Source: DATNIC01 sp035604635 (GTDB taxonomy: Bacteria > Vulcanimicrobiota > Vulcanimicrobiia > Vulcanimicrobiales > Vulcanimicrobiaceae). From it: a stretch of DNA of 64,000 nt. The notes below the pieces were generated by a model. The model made no database searches and was not told the DNA's origin. It saw only the letters and a program-made list of their open reading frames with translations. The DNA is taken from assembly GCA_035604635.1 (NCBI GenBank), contig DATNIC010000236.1, positions 7,631 through 71,630 of the forward strand, written 5' to 3'. Shown here piece by piece: positions 33,296 through 42,787 of the stretch; within the stretch, counting starts at the first letter, position 1, and the number at the start of each line of letters is the position of its first letter. The translations under genes and the position numbers were made by a program.

Positions 33296-36073
33296 ATGGG
33301 GACCGCCAACTATCGCGATACGCTGAATCTTCCCACGACCGCTTTTCCGATGCGGGCCGATCTCCCCAAGCGCGAGCCGTCCCGAGTCGAGTGGTGGAAC
33401 CAGGCGCGCGTCTACCAGCGGCGCCTCGAGAAGAACAAGCGGGATGGCGGCACGCCCTGGATCTTGCACGACGGACCGCCCTATTCCAACGGCGAGTTGC
33501 ACATGGGGACGTTTCTCAATCGCGTGCTCAAGGACGCGTTCGTGAAGATCAACCTCCTCGACGGGCGCTGGGCCGACTTCGTCCCCGGTTGGGACATGCA
33601 CGGCTTGCCGATCGAGCTCGAGACGCTCAAGCACCTGGGCTTGGATTTTCACAAGGTCGATCCGGTCGAGCTGCGCGAGAAGTGCCGCGAGCGCGCGCTG
33701 TATTGGCTGGGCGTTCAACGCGAGACGATCTTGCGCATGGGCTGCTTCGGGCATTTCGACCGGCCGTATCGGACGATCGATCCCGAGTACGAGGCGACGA
33801 TCGTCGAAGCACTTGCCGACCTCGCGCGCGCCGATCAGCTCTACAAGGGCTTACGTGCGACCCTCTGGTGCGTGCACGACGAGACCGCGCTGGCCGAGGC
33901 CGAGATCGAATATCACGATCATCGTTCGCCGTCGATCTACGTCCGGTTCAGCGCAAGCGACGCGCAACGCGGCGAAATCTTCCGGAGATTTGGGGCTCCC
34001 GACGACGGAGCGAGAGTCTCGTTCGTGATCTGGACGACGACCCCATGGACGCTGCCCGCGAATCAAGCCTTGGCGGTCAAGCCGGATGCCCCGTACGCCA
34101 TGATACGCTTCGACGGCGAGTGGCTGATCATGGCGGATTCGCTCGTCGGTGAAGTTCTTTCGCGCTTTGCCAATCCTCTCGTCGACAGGTACGATGCGAA
34201 GTTTATCGTTTTGGGTCGAGATCTCGAAGGCCTGAAGGTCCGTCACCCGTTTGCAGAACGCGATTCGCTCGTCGTGCTCGCGGAATACGTCGAGCTGGAG
34301 ACGGGCACCGGCGTCGTTCACACCGCTCCGGGTCACGGCGCCGACGACTTCGAGACGGGCGTCAAGTACGGCTTGGAGGTTCTCAATCCGGTCGATCAGG
34401 CCGGTCGCTTTACCGATGCGGCGGGCCCGTATGCCGGGCTGTTCATCTTCGATGCCAACGACAAGATCATCGACGATCTGCGCCTGAGTGGGGCACTGAT
34501 CGCGGCGGACGACTACGTCCACTCGTACCCGCATTGCTGGCGCTGCAAGAACCCCGTCATCTTCCGTGCGACCGCGCAGTGGTTCTTGTCGATGGATCGA
34601 AACGGCTTGCGCGCGAAGATCCTCGAAAAGATTCCCGGCGTCCGCTTTGTCCCGGCATGGGGGCAGGGGCGGATGGTGCAGATGATCGAGAACCACCCCG
34701 AGTGGTGCCTCTCGCGGCAGCGCACGTGGGGGACGCCGATCCCGGCCGTCATCTGTCAGAAGTGCCAGACGTCGATCCTCGATCCCGAGGTCGCACAGCT
34801 CGTCGCCGCGCGCTTCCGCAAGGAAGGCGCGAATATCTGGTGGACCGACGACGTCACGAGTTTCCTGCCGCCGAACTTCAGCTGTCCGCACTGCAAAGGG
34901 ACGACTTTCGCGAAAGAGATGAACATCGTCGACATCTGGTTCGAGTCGGGCGTCAGCAACCGCGCGGTGCTCGGCAAGAACGGTTTGCCGTGGCCGGCCG
35001 ACGCGTATCTCGAAGGGAGCGACCAGTACCGCGGCTGGTTCCGCAGCAATCTCGTGACCGCCGTTGCGACCAAAGACGCTCCGCCGTACAAGATGGTCGT
35101 TTCGACCGGATGGGTCGTCGACGAAGATGGTCGCGCGATGCACAAGTCGGCGGGGAATTACATCGGCGCGCAAGAGGGGATCGATCGCTACGGCGCCGAT
35201 GTGCTGCGTTTGTGGGTCGCGTCGGTCGAATTCACGGCGGATGTGCGGCTCGGGCGCAGCATGCTCGAAAACATCGGGAACGTCTACCGCAATTTCCGCA
35301 ACCGCTTGCGCTTCTTGATCTCGGTTCTGGGCGATCTGCCGCCCGAGGACGTCCTCTCGCGCGAAGAGATGGCGCCGTACGACCGGCTCGCGCTGGCCGC
35401 GCTCGACGCGATGTCACGCGACGTCGTCGAACACTATCGCAACTTCCGGCTGCACGACGCGTACTTGGCGCTGGTCGCGTTCGACGACGATCTCTCGCGC
35501 TACTATCTCGATGCGCTCAAGGATCCGCTCTATTCGGGAGAGCCGGCGGGCCATCGGCGGCGCAGCGCACAGAGCGCGGTCCTCGAGATCTTGCGCACCC
35601 TGGTGGTCCTGCTCGCCCCGGTCCTCTCCTTCACGGCCGAAGAGGCGTGGCAGTTCGTCCCCGAACGGCTGCGCGGCGCGCACGAGAGCGTCTTCGACAT
35701 CCCGTTTCCCCACGTGGAGAAGCTCGATCAGATCGCGCTTGAAGAATGGAACGTTCTCAAGGCGTTACGGGCGCAGGTCGCAGCCAATGAGACGCCGCGC
35801 GACTTCGAGGCGGACGCAGCGGTGCTGGTCGAGCGTCACCTCTACGATCGGCTCTTAGGGTTGGGAGACAACCTGCGCGAGGCGTTGATCGTCTCGCACG
35901 TCGTCGAACTCGATCACGCGCCCGACGGCGTCACCGGCGTGACGCTCCAGGCGGCGCACGGCTCGAAGTGCGCGCGCTGTTGGAAATTTCGCGAGCTCGG
36001 GAGCGATCCCGAACACCCGGAGATCTGTGCGGACTGCGCGCACACGGTGCGCGGGCTGGCGAAGGTTTCGTAG
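33296..36073 (+). CDS. ileS: Isoleucyl-tRNA synthetase
   Basis: Charges tRNA-Ile. About 925 aa class Ia synthetase. Features are YRDTLNLPTTAFPMR at the start, the HIGH-type motif as HMGT in GELHMGTFLNR, the CP1 editing domain (GTGVVHTAPGHGADDFETG), the KMSKS-type motif as HKSAGN (the K-S-x-G-N variant of bacterial IleS), and a C-terminal zinc module CARCWKF...CADC. ATG 33296 gives the standard N-terminus; an in-frame GTG at 33260 would add 12 residues. An AT-rich stretch (about 33269-33285) precedes it; no T-box was recognised. Confidence 0.95.
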   Translation: MGTANYRDTLNLPTTAFPMRADLPKREPSRVEWWNQARVYQRRLEKNKRDGGTPWILHDGPPYSNGELHMGTFLNRVLKDAFVKINLLDGRWADFVPGWDMHGLPIELETLKHLGLDFHKVDPVELREKCRERALYWLGVQRETILRMGCFGHFDRPYRTIDPEYEATIVEALADLARADQLYKGLRATLWCVHDETALAEAEIEYHDHRSPSIYVRFSASDAQRGEIFRRFGAPDDGARVSFVIWTTTPWTLPANQALAVKPDAPYAMIRFDGEWLIMADSLVGEVLSRFANPLVDRYDAKFIVLGRDLEGLKVRHPFAERDSLVVLAEYVELETGTGVVHTAPGHGADDFETGVKYGLEVLNPVDQAGRFTDAAGPYAGLFIFDANDKIIDDLRLSGALIAADDYVHSYPHCWRCKNPVIFRATAQWFLSMDRNGLRAKILEKIPGVRFVPAWGQGRMVQMIENHPEWCLSRQRTWGTPIPAVICQKCQTSILDPEVAQLVAARFRKEGANIWWTDDVTSFLPPNFSCPHCKGTTFAKEMNIVDIWFESGVSNRAVLGKNGLPWPADAYLEGSDQYRGWFRSNLVTAVATKDAPPYKMVVSTGWVVDEDGRAMHKSAGNYIGAQEGIDRYGADVLRLWVASVEFTADVRLGRSMLENIGNVYRNFRNRLRFLISVLGDLPPEDVLSREEMAPYDRLALAALDAMSRDVVEHYRNFRLHDAYLALVAFDDDLSRYYLDALKDPLYSGEPAGHRRRSAQSAVLEILRTLVVLLAPVLSFTAEEAWQFVPERLRGAHESVFDIPFPHVEKLDQIALEEWNVLKALRAQVAANETPRDFEADAAVLVERHLYDRLLGLGDNLREALIVSHVVELDHAPDGVTGVTLQAAHGSKCARCWKFRELGSDPEHPEICADCAHTVRGLAKVS

Positions 36074-36083
36074 CGAGTTCGTC

Positions 36084-37022
36084 ATGGCAGCTGCACGCAA
36101 GGTCATCATCACCTGCGCGGTAACGGGGTCGATCCACACGCCGACGATGTCGCCGCATCTCCCGATTACGCCCGATCAGATCGCAGAGGATGCGATCGGC
36201 GCGGCGCAAGCCGGTGCGGCGATCTTGCATCTGCACGCGCGCGATCCGAAGGACGGCCGGCCCACGCCCGATCCGGGCGTCTTCATGCAGTTCTTGCCGA
36301 AGATCCATGCCGCGACCGATGCGATCGTCAACATAACGACCGGCGGCTCGCAGACGATGACGCTCGAAGAACGCCTGGCGGCGCCGCTGCGCGCCAAGCC
36401 GGAGATGTGCTCGCTGAACATGGGCTCGATGAACTTCGGGCTCTATCACATGACGGCGCGCTTCACGCGCTGGCAGTACGATTGGGAGCCGAAGTATCTC
36501 GAAGGCTCGCGTGATGGGATTTTCAAGAATACGTTCCGCGACATCGAGCGCGTCTTACATGAACTCGGCGAAGGTTGCGGGACCAAGTTCGAATTCGAAT
36601 GTTACGACGTGGGTCATCTCTACACGTTGGCGCATTTCCTCGAGCGCGGTCTGGTGAAACCGCCGCTGTTCGTGCAGACGATCTTCGGAATCCTCGGCGG
36701 AATCGGACCCGATCCCGAGAACATCGCGCACATGCGCACGATCGCCGACAAGCTGTTCGGAAGAGAGAACTACGAGTGGTCGATCCTCGGCGCCGGGCGC
36801 CATCAAATGAATCTGATCACGATGGGCGCCGTGATGGGCGGCCACGTCCGGGTCGGCCTCGAGGATAGCCTCTATGCCGGGAAGGGCCGGCTCGCCGCCA
36901 ACAACGCCGAGCAAGTCGAAAAGATTCGCGGCATCCTCGAAGCGCTCTCGCTCGAGGTCGCGACTCCCGCCGAGGCGCGCGAACTGCTCGCGCTCAAAGG
37001 GGCGAGCAAGGTGGCGTTCTGA
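36084..37022 (+). CDS. BKACE-family beta-keto acid cleavage enzyme (3-keto-5-aminohexanoate cleavage type)
   Basis: 312 aa TIM-barrel, zinc-dependent. Early KVIITCAVTGSIHTP and AAILHLHARDPKDG (zinc ligands His-x-His about 48/50) are signatures; VRVGLEDSLYAG (about 260-271) carries the catalytic Glu, and YEWSILGAGRHQM matches the family. BKACE enzymes cleave beta-keto acids with acetyl-CoA; the founding member acts in lysine fermentation but substrates vary. Followed, with overlap, by an ornithine cyclodeaminase homologue, so an amino-acid-derived substrate is plausible. ATG 36084 chosen over frame extension. Confidence 0.87.
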   Translation: MAAARKVIITCAVTGSIHTPTMSPHLPITPDQIAEDAIGAAQAGAAILHLHARDPKDGRPTPDPGVFMQFLPKIHAATDAIVNITTGGSQTMTLEERLAAPLRAKPEMCSLNMGSMNFGLYHMTARFTRWQYDWEPKYLEGSRDGIFKNTFRDIERVLHELGEGCGTKFEFECYDVGHLYTLAHFLERGLVKPPLFVQTIFGILGGIGPDPENIAHMRTIADKLFGRENYEWSILGAGRHQMNLITMGAVMGGHVRVGLEDSLYAGKGRLAANNAEQVEKIRGILEALSLEVATPAEARELLALKGASKVAF

Positions 37023-38002
37023 TGATCCTCTATCTCAAAGAGTCCGATACCGCGCGGCTGCTCACGATGCACGACGCGATCCGGCTGGTCGAAGACGCCG
37101 CGCGCGCGCTCGGCGAAGGCCGGGCGGTGAATTGCCCGCGTCAGCGCCCGCGCACCGACTCGACGATGATGCACGTCCTGCCCGCTGCCTATGGCGGGGC
37201 GGACGTCATGGGTCTCAAGGTCTACACGGCCGGTAAGCGGGGCACCGCCTTTTATTATTTGCTGTTCAACGGCGAGGGGAAGCTGCTCGCGCTGCTCGAG
37301 GCCAACACGCTCGGCGCGATCCGGACGGGCGCCGCCAGTGCGGTCGCAACGCGCTACATGAGCCGCGAGGAGAGTTCGACCCTGGGAATCATCGGGACGG
37401 GTCATCAGGCGCGGACGCAGCTCGAGGCGGTCAGCCACGTCCGCAACCTCACTCGCATTCGCGCGTGGAGCCGGACGCGCGAACGCCTCGATCCGTTTGT
37501 CGCCGAGATGAGCAAAAAAATCGGGAAGCCGATCGAGGCGGCGCCGAGCGCGCAGGAAGCGGTTGCGGGCGCCGACATCGTCATCACGATGACGACGACG
37601 ACCGATCCCGTCCTGCGGGGCGCCTGGATTTCTCCCGGAGCGCATCTCAACGTCGCCGGCTCGAACCACATTCACCGGCGCGAAGTCGATGGCGAGGCCG
37701 TCGAACGCAGCGGGATCGTCGCCGTCGAGGACTTGGCGCAAGCGATAGTCGAAGCCGGCGACTTGAAGATCGCGGTCGACGAAAAGATGTTCAAGTGGGA
37801 TCGCGCGGTACTGCTCGGGGACATCGTTGCCGGCAAGACGCCGGGGCGTCATGCTGCGGATGAGATCACGATGTTCAAGTCGCTGGGAATCGGTTTGTGG
37901 GATGCGGTCGTCGCGCGGCATATCTACGATCTCGCCGTCGTGGAGCACGCCGGCGTCGAGCTGCCGGTCGAGGAGCCGCTGCGCGCCCGCTCGGCGCGGT
38001 AG
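37022..38002 (+). CDS. Ornithine cyclodeaminase/mu-crystallin family protein
   Basis: 326 aa NAD(P)-binding protein. LGIIGTGHQARTQLEAV (about 121-137) is the Rossmann motif; EANTLGAIRTGAASAVATRYMS (about 98-119) and GLKVYTAG (substrate lysine loop, about 63-71) are typical; LNVAGSNHIHRREVD resembles the 'GSNxxxxxE' motif. Members act as ornithine cyclodeaminase, ketimine reductase, alanine dehydrogenase or opine-type enzymes, so the reaction is open. ATG 37022 overlaps the BKACE stop (TGATG), so the two form a small operon, perhaps for amino-acid breakdown. Confidence 0.85.
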   Translation: MILYLKESDTARLLTMHDAIRLVEDAARALGEGRAVNCPRQRPRTDSTMMHVLPAAYGGADVMGLKVYTAGKRGTAFYYLLFNGEGKLLALLEANTLGAIRTGAASAVATRYMSREESSTLGIIGTGHQARTQLEAVSHVRNLTRIRAWSRTRERLDPFVAEMSKKIGKPIEAAPSAQEAVAGADIVITMTTTTDPVLRGAWISPGAHLNVAGSNHIHRREVDGEAVERSGIVAVEDLAQAIVEAGDLKIAVDEKMFKWDRAVLLGDIVAGKTPGRHAADEITMFKSLGIGLWDAVVARHIYDLAVVEHAGVELPVEEPLRARSAR

Positions 38003-38005
38003 CCT

Positions 38006-39376
38006 TTACGTGCGGACCTGCACCCGCATCACGATCGGCTCCCGCGGCCGGATCGTTACGAGCGGCTCAAGGTCGGCCTTTGTCCCGGGCGCAAGCGTCA
38101 ACCGCCGGCGACGCGCCAGGGTCGCGAGCGCGAGGACTGCCTCGATCCACGCGAACGACTCGCCGATGCACGTCCGGGTCCCGCCGCCGAACGGGAAGTA
38201 GGCGAAGCGCGGGAGCTCGCCGAGCGTCTCCCACCGCTGTGGCCGGAACGCTTGGGGTTCGTCGAACCAGCGCGGATTGCGGTGCGTGACGTAGGGACTT
38301 GCGAAGACGACGCTCCCCCGCGCGACGCGATACCCCGCGATCTCGGTATCTCGAATCGCGCGCCGGCCGAGCACCCAGGCGGGTGGATACAAGCGCAGCG
38401 TCTCCTTGATCACGGCGGTCGTGTAGGACAGCCGCGCGTACGCCTCGAGCGGATCGCGGCCGGTATCAACGGCGTCAACCTCGTCGTATAGCCGCTGCTC
38501 GACCCGCGGATTCTGCGAGAGCAAGTACCACGCCCAGGTCAGCGCGAGGGCCGTCGTCTCGTGGCCGGCGATGAAGATCGTCATCGCCTCGTCGCGAATC
38601 TGCGAGTCGCTCATCCCTTCGCCGTCCTCGCGCGCGAGCAGCAGCATCGAGAGCAGATCGCCGCGGTCGGCCGGCGCCGCATGCCGCGCGGCGATCATCC
38701 CGTACATGATTTCGTCGAGGACCTTGCGCGCGCGCTTGAAGCGAAAGTTCGCCGGCGTCGGCAGTTTCTCGGCGATTTCTCCGAACGGGCCGAGCGTCGT
38801 CGGGACGAGCTCGATCGCAGTCGACAGCGCGCGATAGACGCGATCCGTCTGCGCGCTCACGTCGCTGCCGAAGAGAGTCTTCGCCGCGATCCCGAGCGTC
38901 AGGCGCATCATCGTTCGCATTACGTCGATCGTGCTTCCGTCGACGAGCGCGCCCGCGCTCGCCGACGCCTCGTCCACCATCGTTGCGGCATAGCAGCTGA
39001 TGCGCTCGCGATGAAATGCCGGCTGCACGAGCCGGCGCTGACGCATGTGCAGCGGCTCCTCGCTCGTGAGCAAGCCTTCTCCGAGCAAGCGCTTGAGGCT
39101 CTCCGCGCCGCGACTCTTCACGAAATCGCGGGCGTTGGTGACCAAGAGATCGCGAATTGCATCGGGATCGTCGGCGAGGTAGAAGTGAAAGTCCCACCAC
39201 AGCGGCCGCAGGCTGAAGTGGGCGAACCCTCCGTACTCGCGCGCGAGCCATTGCAGGGTATCGAGGAAAGCGGAAAACCCGACGCCGGGGCGAGCCGCGA
39301 CGCGCCGCCGCGAAAGGTTCCGCGGCCCGGGCGGATACTCTATCGCGTCTTCACCGGGCGGTCTTCGGCCAGGCAA
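38006..39376 (-). CDS. Cytochrome P450
   Basis: About 456 aa haem monooxygenase. I-helix AGHETTALALTW (about 285-296), K-helix ETLRLYPP, PERF-region FRPQRW and the haem loop FPFGGGTRTCIGESFA (Cys about 407) are all intact. The N-terminus YPPGPRNLSRRR has a P450-style proline hinge but no membrane anchor, so it is soluble. Substrate unknown; it resembles CYP102/CYP4-like bacterial fatty-acid or terpenoid hydroxylases in motif style. Start TTG 39376 overlaps the RRM gene by 37 bp and is uncertain. Last gene of the ccdA-lspA-rluD-tgt unit. Confidence 0.9.
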   Translation of the reverse strand: MPGRRPPGEDAIEYPPGPRNLSRRRVAARPGVGFSAFLDTLQWLAREYGGFAHFSLRPLWWDFHFYLADDPDAIRDLLVTNARDFVKSRGAESLKRLLGEGLLTSEEPLHMRQRRLVQPAFHRERISCYAATMVDEASASAGALVDGSTIDVMRTMMRLTLGIAAKTLFGSDVSAQTDRVYRALSTAIELVPTTLGPFGEIAEKLPTPANFRFKRARKVLDEIMYGMIAARHAAPADRGDLLSMLLLAREDGEGMSDSQIRDEAMTIFIAGHETTALALTWAWYLLSQNPRVEQRLYDEVDAVDTGRDPLEAYARLSYTTAVIKETLRLYPPAWVLGRRAIRDTEIAGYRVARGSVVFASPYVTHRNPRWFDEPQAFRPQRWETLGELPRFAYFPFGGGTRTCIGESFAWIEAVLALATLARRRRLTLAPGTKADLEPLVTIRPREPIVMRVQVRT

Positions 39377-39603
39377 ACCGTCAACGGCTTGCCGGCGATC
39401 TCGAAGCCGTGAAACATCGCGATCGCGGCTTCCGCGGCACCGATGCTCTCGAGCTCGATGAACGCGACGCCCTTTTTCCGGCGCGTTTTGCGGTCGCGCG
39501 GCAACGCGATCGATTCTTCGCGGGCGCCGAAGCGCCGAAAGAGCTTGAACACATCTTCTTTTGTTGCCGATGTCGGCAACCCGCCGACGAAGAGCCGAAT
39601 CAT
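39340..39603 (-). CDS. Small RRM-domain RNA-binding protein
   Basis: 87 aa, a single RNA recognition motif. RNP2 is IRLFVGGLP at the N-terminus (about 2-10) and RNP1 is KKGVAFIEL (about 52-60) with the aromatic Phe in place; AEAAIAMFHGFEIAGKPLTV completes the fold. Such single-RRM proteins occur in cyanobacteria (Rbp) and several environmental phyla. ATG 39603 overlaps the tgt stop (ATGA). Nucleic-acid binding in the cytoplasm is likely; targets unknown. Linked to tgt and rluD, two RNA-modification genes. Confidence 0.88.
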   Translation of the reverse strand: MIRLFVGGLPTSATKEDVFKLFRRFGAREESIALPRDRKTRRKKGVAFIELESIGAAEAAIAMFHGFEIAGKPLTVCLAEDRPVKTR

Positions 39604-40709
39604 GTCCGTATGAGTAGTCCGTCCCGGAACGTTTCCCACGTCTTTTGTTCGATGGCTGCGCGCGCCTCTTCGACGATCGAGATCAGTCGCGCGAGATTAT
39701 GCTGGGACAAGAGCCGGGGGCCGAGCATCTCGCCCGAGCGGAAGAGATGCGCGAGATACGCGCGCGAAAACGTCTCGCAGACCGCGCAAGAGCAGGTCGG
39801 ATCGAGCGGCCCGAAATCATCGACGAAACGCGCGTTCATCATGTTGAATTCTCCATCACGAGTGATCGCGCGGCCGGTCCGTCCGCAACGCGTCGGATAG
39901 ACGCAATCGAACATGTCGATCCCTGAGTCGATCGTCGCGATCACGTCGCGGATCGTCCCGACGCCCATCAAGTAGCGCGGCCGTTCTTGGGGCAAGAGCG
40001 CCGCAGCGAAGCGCGCGAAGCGGATCATCTCGTCGCGCGATTCTCCGACCGAGAGACCGCCGATCGCATAACCGGGAAGGTCCAGCGCGACGAGCGCGGC
40101 GGCGCTCCGCGAACGCAGCTCTTCGTCGAGGCCGCCCTGCATGATGCCGAAAAGCAGCGTCGCGCCGCGTCGCCATGCGCTCGCGCTGCGCTCGGCCCAC
40201 GACGTCGTCCGTCGCACCGCCGCCTCGAGCTCGTCGCGCTCGGCGGGGAGCTTCACGCAAACGTCGAGCGCCATCGCAACGTCGACTCCCAGATCTTCCT
40301 GAAATGCGACGACGTTTTCGGGGGTGAAGCGATGCTCGCTCCCGTCGATGTGCGACCGAAACGTGACGCCGTCGTCGTCGAGCTTGCGGCGTGATTCGAG
40401 GCTGAAGACTTGGAAGCCGCCGCTGTCGGTGAGGATCGGGCGGTCCCAGGCCATGAAGCGGTGCAGCCCGCCGGCGCCGACGATCGTCGCGCGTCCCGGG
40501 CGCAGCCACAGATGATACGTGTTCGAGAGGATGATCTCGGCGCGCACGTCGCGCAAATCGGCGGGGGTCAATCCCTTTACGGTCGCGACCGTCCCGACCG
40601 GCATGAAGGCCGGCGTCTCGACGGTCCCGTGCGCGAGCGTCAGCCGTCCGCGGCGCGCCGCGCCGTCGGTCGCGATGAGCTCGAACGATCCGAGCGTTTT
40701 TTCGATCAC
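39600..40709 (-). CDS. tgt: tRNA-guanine transglycosylase (queuine/preQ1)
   Basis: Exchanges G34 for preQ1 in GUN-anticodon tRNAs. 369 aa, normal. Features are ETPAFMPVGT, NTYHLWLRPG, TDSGGFQVFSL (catalytic Asp about 90), MFDCVYPTRCGRTG (nucleophile Asp region about 261) and the zinc site CSCAVCETFSRAYLAHL (CxCxxC...H). Start GTG 40709 overlaps the rluD stop (GTGA); a longer frame into rluD is shadow. Queuosine synthesis genes (queC/D/E/F) are not in the window. Confidence 0.95.
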   Translation of the reverse strand: MIEKTLGSFELIATDGAARRGRLTLAHGTVETPAFMPVGTVATVKGLTPADLRDVRAEIILSNTYHLWLRPGRATIVGAGGLHRFMAWDRPILTDSGGFQVFSLESRRKLDDDGVTFRSHIDGSEHRFTPENVVAFQEDLGVDVAMALDVCVKLPAERDELEAAVRRTTSWAERSASAWRRGATLLFGIMQGGLDEELRSRSAAALVALDLPGYAIGGLSVGESRDEMIRFARFAAALLPQERPRYLMGVGTIRDVIATIDSGIDMFDCVYPTRCGRTGRAITRDGEFNMMNARFVDDFGPLDPTCSCAVCETFSRAYLAHLFRSGEMLGPRLLSQHNLARLISIVEEARAAIEQKTWETFRDGLLIRT

Positions 40710-41620
40710 GTTCTCATTGCGGCGAGGGCTTCGAGATACGCCTGCGGCGGTTCGGCTTCGAATTCGAGCGGCGTCATCGTAACCGGATGACGAAACGCCA
40801 AGCGCCAAGCGTGCAGGGCTTGTCCCGGCAGCGCAACGCGTGGATCCAGCCGCCCGTAGACGGGATCGTTGAGGATCGGATGGCCGACCGCGGCCATGTG
40901 GACGCGGATTTGATGCGTTCGTCCGGTCTCCAAAAGAAACGTCAGCTCGGCCGCGTTGTGCAGCCGCTCGCGCAGGGTGTAGTGCGTGACCGCGGGCTTA
41001 CCCTCGCTGCGGATCGCGTAGCGCCGGCGGTTGCGCGGGTCGCGTCCGATCGCGCCTTCGATCGTCCCTTCCGCATCGGCCGGCGTCCCGCTGACGATCC
41101 CGCGATATTCGCGCTTGATGTAGCGCTTTTGCATCGCCTTGCCGAGCGTCGCCAGCGCTTTAGGGGTCTTGGCGATGACGAGCAAGCCCGACGTGTCGCG
41201 ATCGAGGCGATGGACGAGCCCGGCGCGCAAGGGAACTCCGGGGAGTGCTCCCGCATGCGCGAGCAGCGCGTTGACCAGCGTCCCCGTCGTCGCACCGTGC
41301 GCCGGATGCGTCACCATCCCGGCCGGCTTGTTGACGACCGCGATCGTCTCGTCTTCATAGACGACGTCGAGCGGGATCGCTTCGGGATGCGCTTCGAGCG
41401 GCGGCGGCGCCGTGACGCGGTACGCGACGGCGTCGCCCGCGTCGAGCAGCGTGCTCGGCTTGACGAGATCGCCGTTGACGCGCACGTCACCGGCCTTGAT
41501 CGCGGCCGTGACGGCGCTGCGCGACGCGCCGGCAAGCCGGGCGACCAGCACGTCGACACGCATCCCCGCTTCTTCGGCGGAGACGGCGTGCTCGGCAGAA
41601 TCAGGATTGGGAGCGAGCAA
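40706..41620 (-). CDS. 23S rRNA/tRNA pseudouridine synthase, RluA/RluD family
   Basis: 304 aa. An N-terminal S4 domain (AGMRVDVLVARLAGASRS... VRVNGDLVK, about 18-55) and a catalytic domain with HRLDRDTSGLL (catalytic Asp about 138) and TGRTHQIRVH. Probably RluD, which modifies helix 69 of 23S rRNA, but RluA/RluC relatives cannot be excluded. Start TTG 41620 is needed to keep the conserved segment before AGMRVD; it overlaps lspA by 20 bp. As in many bacteria it lies directly after lspA. Confidence 0.92.
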   Translation of the reverse strand: MLAPNPDSAEHAVSAEEAGMRVDVLVARLAGASRSAVTAAIKAGDVRVNGDLVKPSTLLDAGDAVAYRVTAPPPLEAHPEAIPLDVVYEDETIAVVNKPAGMVTHPAHGATTGTLVNALLAHAGALPGVPLRAGLVHRLDRDTSGLLVIAKTPKALATLGKAMQKRYIKREYRGIVSGTPADAEGTIEGAIGRDPRNRRRYAIRSEGKPAVTHYTLRERLHNAAELTFLLETGRTHQIRVHMAAVGHPILNDPVYGRLDPRVALPGQALHAWRLAFRHPVTMTPLEFEAEPPQAYLEALAAMRT

Positions 41621-42056
41621 CGGCGCGATCGCGGGCGAGCGTCGCGATGATCAGCAGGCAGACTCCGATCGTGATGCACGAATCGGCCACGTTGAAGACC
41701 GGCCACCAGCGCAAGTCGATGAAGTCGACGACGTACCGGTGCTGCAGGCGATCGGCGATGTTCCCCGCCGCGCCGCCGACGATCCCGCCAAGTGCGACGC
41801 GGACAAGCCACGACTGCGCGGCGATGTCACGAAACGAGAACCAAAAGATCGCCAAGACGGCGACCGCCAGGATGATGAGCAGCCAGGCTTGATCGCCGAA
41901 CAGGCCGAACGCGCCGCGCGTATTCTGCACGTACGTCCAGTACACGACGTGCGGGATGAGGACCCGGCTCTCGCCCGGCATGAACGTCGCCGCTACCCAA
42001 TGCTTGCTCAACTGGTCCGCGGCGAAGACCGCGAACGCGACAATGAGAACGAGCAT
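41601..42056 (-). CDS. lspA: Lipoprotein signal peptidase (signal peptidase II)
   Basis: Cleaves prolipoprotein signal peptides after Lgt has lipidated the Cys. 151 aa with four membrane helices. Catalytic Asp residues are in GNIADRLQ (about 102) and FNVADSCI (about 124); VQNTRGAFGLF matches the conserved 'NxGaaF' loop. ATG 42056 overlaps the ccdA stop (TAATG); a longer frame into ccdA is shadow. Its substrates in this window include the propeller lipoprotein (46969-48837) and the PrsA-like lipoprotein (61173-62099). Confidence 0.95.
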   Translation of the reverse strand: MLVLIVAFAVFAADQLSKHWVAATFMPGESRVLIPHVVYWTYVQNTRGAFGLFGDQAWLLIILAVAVLAIFWFSFRDIAAQSWLVRVALGGIVGGAAGNIADRLQHRYVVDFIDLRWWPVFNVADSCITIGVCLLIIATLARDRAVARSQS

Positions 42057-42787
42057 TACAAACTCGGCGGCTGCACGAACTGATAGAAAAATCCGGCGAC
42101 GCGCCAGAACGAGTTGGTGACCAGCACGATTCCCGTCGCGACGAGGAAGGCGCCGGCACCGGCCTCGATCCGCGGCAGCCACGGTTTGATCCGATCCAAG
42201 ACGCCGAGCGCCGAGGTAAGCGCCGCCGCGGTGATCAGGAACGGGATCGCCAAGCCCATCGAGTAGACGAAGAGCAGACCGCTTGCTGCGGCAAGCCGCT
42301 CTTGCGAGGCGAGCAGCAAGATCGCCGAAAGGATCGGGCCGATGCACGGCGACCATCCGGCGGCGAAGCCGATCCCGACGAGGAACGAGGCGAGGAGCGA
42401 GCGGTTCGCGCTCGCGTGAATTCGGTGGATTCGTTTGTCCATCGCAAGCGCGCGGATGCGGAAGACGCCGAGCATGTTGAGGCCCAGCACGATGACGATT
42501 ACCCCGCCTACGCGCGCGATCAAGTCCTTGTGCTCGGCGAACGCCGAGCCGACCGCGCTTGCGGAGATCCCGATCAGCATGAAGATCACGGTGAAGCCTG
42601 CTATGAAGGCGACGGCGTGCAGGACGACGCGTGAGCGCCCGCGCACGTCGCTCTCGGCGCGCAATTCTTCGAGGCTTGATCCCGTTAAGAACGAGAGGTA
42701 GGCCGGGATCAGCGGAAGGACGCACGGCGAGACGAAGGAAACCAGGCCCGCCAGGAACGCCGTTGCTATGTTGAGCTCGGGATGCAT
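42056..42787 (-). CDS. ccdA: Cytochrome c biogenesis protein CcdA (thiol electron carrier)
   Basis: 243 aa, six membrane helices. The reactive Cys pair lies in VSPCVLPLIPAY (about 21) and WSPCIGPIL (about 148), the standard CcdA/DsbD-beta pattern. It passes electrons from cytoplasmic thioredoxin to periplasmic thiol proteins for cytochrome c maturation or disulfide repair. ATG 42787 forms an ATGCAT palindrome with the possible lgt ATG on the other strand. First gene of a six-gene minus-strand unit running to the P450. Confidence 0.93.
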   Translation of the reverse strand: MHPELNIATAFLAGLVSFVSPCVLPLIPAYLSFLTGSSLEELRAESDVRGRSRVVLHAVAFIAGFTVIFMLIGISASAVGSAFAEHKDLIARVGGVIVIVLGLNMLGVFRIRALAMDKRIHRIHASANRSLLASFLVGIGFAAGWSPCIGPILSAILLLASQERLAAASGLLFVYSMGLAIPFLITAAALTSALGVLDRIKPWLPRIEAGAGAFLVATGIVLVTNSFWRVAGFFYQFVQPPSL

